This document shows positions 13,040 through 17,936 of a DNA stretch of 17,936 nt, piece by piece. Source of the DNA: JBFXAM01 sp050184295 (GTDB taxonomy: Bacteria; Planctomycetota; Phycisphaerae; UBA1845; Fen-1342); NCBI GenBank assembly GCA_050184295.1, contig JBFXAM010000091.1, positions 1-17,936 on the forward strand. Reading direction: 5' to 3'. The notes under the pieces were generated by a model that was given only the letters and a program-made list of their open reading frames with translations, was not told where the DNA came from and searched no databases. The position numbers were made by a program, and so were the translations under genes. Position 1 is the stretch's first letter; the number at the start of each line of letters is the position of its first letter.

Positions 13040-16000
13040 GGGCGATGTCCGAGCTGCCGTGACGAAGTGATTCTGGAGGTCGGCTGTGACGGCTGTACGT
13101 CCTGCACGTCGGGTTCCGGCAAGCCGACGCTGAACAACGGCGTCGATACGGGATTTGAGCTCGGCCGCATGGCCGGCGGCGTCTGGGCAGGCCAACTCGC
13201 AATCCGCGCGGTCAATCCGTCGGCGAACGACTCGCGTCCGGCGGGGCTGCTGTTTGACGGCGTGGAGGGGGACGAATACGAAGGTGTTCATGTCATCCGC
13301 ATCGACAACAAGATCCGGCAGGTCAAGGCGGTGGAAACGCTCGCGGACATCGTGGACTCGAACCCCAGCGACTACACCTACGATATCGTGTTCTACGCCA
13401 CACCGGACGGCGGCTGGGGTTCGCCGAGCGGCGTCTATACGATTCCGGGCGGCACGGACGTGGTTCAAGCATGGCGCATCTCGAGCGCCAGCGCTCCGAC
13501 GAATTTTAACCAGTTGCGCATCGCGAAATTCGACGGCGCGATTCCGACGGAGAGTCCAACGCCGGTTGCCGTCTACGATTACACGTTCACGGAAATCACG
13601 GCCGACGAAGAATGGACCTGGGAGCTGGCAATCAGCGATGACGGCGTCACGCCGGTGAGCGTGGAGTGCGAGCACTGGGAGGACATTGGCGACGACCGGT
13701 GGCGATGTACACGGGAAGTAGAGCGGGACGGTGGTATCGTCTCCGAGATCACCGACACCTGGTGGACTTATACGTGGGGGCGAGAGCTGAAGTTTCGCAG
13801 CGTCGCGACGGGGGACGCTCAACTCGTGACCGAGTACTTCTATCGAGAGGACGAGGGCGCGCCGGAGGAGCCCGGCCGGCTGTGGAAGCGCCAGAATCCC
13901 GACGGCTCGTGGATCGCCTACCGCTATGAGGAGGACGGCCGGCTCAAGGCGGTCATTCAGTCCTGGCTGAATGAATGCCTGCCCGCGGACCCGGACATCG
14001 GCGATGGCCGATCGGTTCAGTACTTGTATGAGGACGAGGAGGAGGAGGATGCACAGCGCGAACCGATCAGCGCCACCGAGAGAGTCGGCAACGACATTGT
14101 GGGGCTGACGACGTATGATTGCGCATATTCGTATGGTTATCTAGAAACGCGCACCGAGCGGCGATTCCCCGATCCCGACAATGAAACCCAGCATCTTCAG
14201 ACCGTTACTAAGTATTACTCAGACGGGCGCGTTGAATTCGTTTTGTATCCCGACGGACGTCGTGATCACTATATCAATGTGGATGACAGCGTTTCATTCT
14301 CGTTTTCCGTCGACGGCGGCGAAATCACTCCGGCCATCACCGATGGTGGTACGGATCGAATCGTACGAATCTATTACGCTACGGCGGGTTCGCCCGGCGG
14401 CATCACGGGCGTGTCCGAACAAGCGGCTCGCGTTACCGACGCCACCGGGCGGCTCCTGTACGAAGAGAGGGGGGTCGCGGGAATCAGTTGGGGATCGTGG
14501 TTCATGGTTGGGCCACTGAGCCAGACGGTGTATCAATACGATGCCAAGACGCGTCTCGAAGTACAGTATCACTCCGACGGCACGAAGGTAGAGCACACCT
14601 GGGGCTGCTGTGCCGAAGCCAGCATCACCGATCGCACCGGCATGGAGCGAACGACCGACCGCGACGTGCTCGGCCGTGTGCTCTCCGAGACGAAGGCGGG
14701 CGCGGCTTCCCATGGCGACTATCCGGCGCAGGATCCCGTCACGACGACGATCACGCGCGGCTTCGACGGGAGCGACAACCCGACCGAGACCACGGTCGTC
14801 AGCGACGGCACGCTCTCGCGCACCACGACGCGCACCTTCGATCTCGCCGGCCGCATCCTCGCCGAAAGCGACGACGACACCGGGCTCGAAACGACCTATC
14901 TTCATGAGACGGTCGCCGGCGGCGGCCGCAAGGTCACGCGCACGCTGCCCGGCGGCGCGGGCGAGATCACGGAGTACTTCCGCGACGGCCGCGTGAAGAG
15001 CGTCACTGGCACGGCGATCGTCGTGCAGTTCTACGAATACGGCGTCGAGGAGCAGGGCGATTCCCGTTGGCCATACACGAAGGTTTACACCGGCGCCGAT
15101 GATTCCCCGCGCTGGACGAAGACGGTCTACGACGGCCTCGGCCGCGTGATCCGCGAGGACCGCCCCGGCTATGACACCGGCACGATCTCGACGATTCACA
15201 CCTACCTGCTGAACGGCGTCGCGGGTGCCGGCCAGATCGAATGCATCACGCCGCCGCACCAGGCGAACACGTGCTACCGCTACGACGCCCTCTCGCGGCT
15301 GGACGCCGTCTGGCTCGACCTCGACGACGACGGCTCACCGGACTTCGACGGCGTCGACCGCATCACGGTGACGGAGCAGGAATATGAACTCGACGGCGAA
15401 AATAACTGGTGGGCCGTCACGCGCACCATCATCTATCCCGTCAACTCGTCGGACACCGGCGTCACGATCGCCGAAGAGCGTCGCCAGGCCAGCGGCCTGA
15501 CGGTCGAAGCCAATGCCGTCACGCAGCGCATCCCCGCCCGTGGCGATCCGACCATTACGACCGTTGCGCTCGATCCGGCCGACAAACTCGTCACCGAGAC
15601 GACGCTCGTGCCCGGCAGCGCGATTCCCGCCGAGACGGTCACGCACAACGGCCTGGTGCAGTCGACGACCTCCCCGACCGGCGTGACGACCACGTTCGCG
15701 TATGACGGCCTGGGCCGCCGGACGGTCGTCACCGATCCGCGCTCGGGCCCGACGTTCACGACGTACAATGACTTCGGCGTCGAATCGGTCTACACGACCG
15801 ACGACGGCGAGCCGAATGGCGACGTGGTGACGGAGACGGGTTACGGCTACAGCGAGACGACGGGCCGGCTGGCGTGGACGCGCAACCGGCGCGAGAACGC
15901 GACGTATGTCTACACGCGGTTCGGTTACAGTCTGCGTGGCGAACTGGAGAAGACCTGGGGCGACGTACCCCAGCCGACGTACGTCGAGTATGACGCGTAC

Positions 16001-17936
16001 GGCCAGCGGACGACGCTGCGGACATACCGCGGCGGTTCGGGCTGGGACGGGTCGGGGTGGCCCGGCAGCCCCGGCGACGCGGACGAGACCACGTGGACGT
16101 ACGACCCGGCGACGGGGTTGCTGCTCACCAAGACCTACGCCGACAGCACCGAGGTGAATTACACCTACACCGCCGACGGTCGGCTGTTCACGCGGACGTG
16201 GGCGCGGGAGCATGCCAGCTCGCCGCTGGTGACGACGTATCGTTACTATGGCGATTCGTCGGGCTTCACGCCGCCGGGCGGGTATTCGAATGCGAACACC
16301 GGCGAGCTGGGCAAGGTCGAATACAGCGACAGCACGCCCGCCGTTTCGTATGGCTACACGCGCGACGGTCTGCCGGAGGCGATCGTGGACGCGGCGGGCA
16401 CGCGCGTGCTGACGTATGACGCCGAGACGCGCGAGCCGATCGGCGAGAATCTGCCGAACGGGTTCTATGGCGCGGGCCGCGATATCGAGCGCGGCTATCA
16501 CGCCGACGTGGTCGGGCGGCTGACGACGCTTTCGATCGGCGCGGAATACGAGGCGGCGTATGATTATGATGACGAGGTGAGTTCGAACGCGACGGGTCGA
16601 CTGAGTCGCGTCCGCGGGCCGGGGTTGCCGGGTCCGACCGGCGGGAGCGACAACGGCGTGTACTACACGTATCACGGGGACAGCGATCTCGTGCAGTACG
16701 CCCGCACCAAGACGGGCTCCGGCACGGTGCAGTTGCAGACGCGGCGGGAGTATGAGACCGGCCGCAATCTGCTGACGTATATCGAGAACCGCTGGGCGCC
16801 GGCGGGGGCGAATACGGTGGTGTCGAAGTACGCGTATGTGAACGATGCGCGGTCGCGGCGGACGAGTGTGGTGCGCACCGGCGCCGCGTTCGGCGGCACG
16901 GGCGGATCGGGGGATCATCTCGACTTGTGGTCGTACAATGATCGCAATGAACTGACCGGAAGCAATCGCTACGCGGACACCGATCCGGACACTCCGGCCG
17001 ATCCGGTCGCGGCGTTGGATCGTTTGTATGCATACGACCCGATCGGCAATCGAACCGGCTCCGAAGACGGCGTGACGCCGACGGTCTGGGCGTACGAGAC
17101 CAACGCGTTGAACCAGTACGAACGCATTGACACCGTGGGCGATGCGCTTATCCGGCAGGGGTACAGCTTCGATGCGGATGGCAACCTGGCGGAGCAATGG
17201 CTCATCGGCGACGCGACCTGCGACGGTATGGTCAACAGCTTCGACACGGACTGGTTCGTGGCGGCGATTCTCGATCCCGAGAACAATGAGATGCCGGAGT
17301 TCTATCCCGGCGATCAGGAGTGCTGGGATCGGCGCGTCGAATGGGCCGACGTGGACGGCAACGGCCTGATCAATAGCTTTGACGTTGATCCGTTCGTGGA
17401 CGTGCTCACCAGCGGCGGCGCGGTCTCGCGGGCGTTCACGTGGAACGCGGAGAACAAGCTGGTGATGGCGGCGCCGGTGCAGAGCCCGCCGCCGTTCGGG
17501 GCGCAGCGCGTGAAGTTCGTGTACGATTACATGGGCCGGCGGATCGAGAAGCTCGTCGAAACGTGGACGGATGACGATCCGGACGAATGGGTCGAGACGA
17601 GCCGCATACGATATGTATACGACGGCTGGCTGCTGCTCGAAGAGCTCGACGCAATGGACAGCAACGCGGTCGTGCGGCAATACACCTGGGGCCTCGATCT
17701 CGCCGGGCTGAACGGTTCGATCAACGATCGAACATCGGCGGGCGGCATCGGCGGGCTCCTGGCTGTTCACGACGAAACCGTCGAATCCGGCGAAGACTAC
17801 ATCTACTTCTACGACGCCAACGGCAACGTCAGTCAACTCGTCGCGTTCGAAGACGGCTACGGCGACGCGACCGACGACGGCTGGCACATGGATCGCCTGG
17901 TCGCGCGGTACGAATACGACGCCTACGGCCGCATCA
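13040..17936 (+). CDS. RHS/YD-repeat protein, 5'-truncated and running off the right edge
   Basis: One frame is open from the TAA at 12944-12946 to the window end, and protein-like sequence begins near 13040 (CPSCRDEVILEVGCDGCTSC, then NNGVDTGFELGRMAGG). No credible start, ribosome site or signal peptide precedes it, so the 5' end is probably lost at the junction with the terminase fragment. Seen: many YD/RHS units (FAYDGLGRRTVVTD, YDPATGLLLTKTY, YTADGRLFTRTW, LYAYDPIGNRTGS), a dockerin-like insert (17207-17413), and the conserved RHS core opening (FVYDYMGRRIEKL, YIYFYDANGNVSQLV, ARYEYDAYGRI). RHS proteins form a secreted beta-barrel shell that encloses a variable C-terminal effector, and that part is beyond the edge. 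Codons strongly favour G/C in the third position. A long antisense frame over 15335-17887 is a by-product. Confidence 0.85.
17207..17413 (+). other. Dockerin-like calcium-binding pair embedded in the RHS protein
   Basis: Two copies of an EF-hand-like motif occur in frame: GDATCDGMVNSFDTDWFV (from 17207) and ADVDGNGLINSFDVDPFV (from 17345). The spaced Asp/Asn residues match the D-x-(D/N)-x-(D/N)-G calcium loop, and the N-x-FD-x-D-x-FV ending is the planctomycete dockerin form. Such pairs usually sit at protein ends. Here they lie between YD repeats (YSFDADGNLAEQW) and the RHS core. Confidence 0.75.

Noticed and set aside
12991..13215. N-terminal extension of the terminase fragment
   Set aside because: The residues coded here are antisense to the RHS region and do not resemble terminase.
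14294..15259. 321-codon minus-strand frame
   Set aside because: Same reason: it mirrors the RHS reading frame and shows no protein-family motif.
15335..17887. 850-codon open frame on the minus strand
   Set aside because: It is antisense to the RHS gene, is rich in Arg, Val and Ile with no domain pattern, and follows from the RHS gene's strong GC bias in third positions.

Overview
The window is GC-rich (about 60-65% by eye). The clearest taxonomic hint is the long RHS/YD-repeat gene at the right end. It carries an embedded pair of dockerin-like motifs of the kind common in Planctomycetota (DxxxDGxxNxFDxDxFV). I therefore infer a planctomycete or a metagenomic relative, with moderate confidence. 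The region is accessory: mobile-element genes, a toxin-antitoxin pair, part of a candidate defence module and several gene fragments.

Left half (1-9359, all genes on the minus strand, so they read right to left). A lone winged-helix protein (9359-8883) is followed by a gap holding phased CGTGCAA repeats. Then comes a tightly packed set: a large serine recombinase, a ParB-domain protein, a ParB/RepB-type protein, and a protein made of four copies of a homing-endonuclease-associated repeat. The coding regions are separated by between -1 and 33 nt. Next, behind a cluster of TGAGACT heptamers, lies an AAA-type ATPase with a C-terminal helix-turn-helix. It is followed by a membrane-anchored TerB_N/TerB/TerB_C protein. 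A BrxC/BrxD-family (DUF2791) P-loop ATPase overlaps its stop codon and runs off the left edge. The recombinase/ParB genes look like the mobility and DNA-addressing part of an integrated element. The TerB plus BrxD-like pair looks like the start of a defence or DNA-processing module continuing outside the window.

Middle (9590-11990, plus strand). A HigB-type toxin and a HigA-type antitoxin fused to an ImmA/IrrE-like metallopeptidase sit behind a palindrome-rich promoter. They are followed by three 33-bp hairpin-forming tandem repeats, a strong bidirectional terminator, and about 670 bp with no recognisable gene but with a second terminator-like hairpin and a 21-bp direct repeat.

Right part (11988-17936). 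This is a patchwork of broken genes: the first ~91 codons of a type I-G (I-U)-like cas3, cut mid-helicase; the C-terminal half of a phage-type DNA methyltransferase; on the opposite strand the C-terminal tail of a phage terminase large subunit; and a 5'-truncated RHS gene open to the right edge. Two sharp junctions (near 12260 and near 12990-13040) bound a ~0.75-kb phage-derived block. They indicate illegitimate recombination, or possibly an assembly chimera.

The best candidate for something little described is the arrangement of recombinase, two ParB-like proteins, repeat-only DNA-binding protein and AAA-HTH ATPase directly upstream of the TerB/BrxD-like pair. All family calls come from reading motifs. 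No database search was possible.
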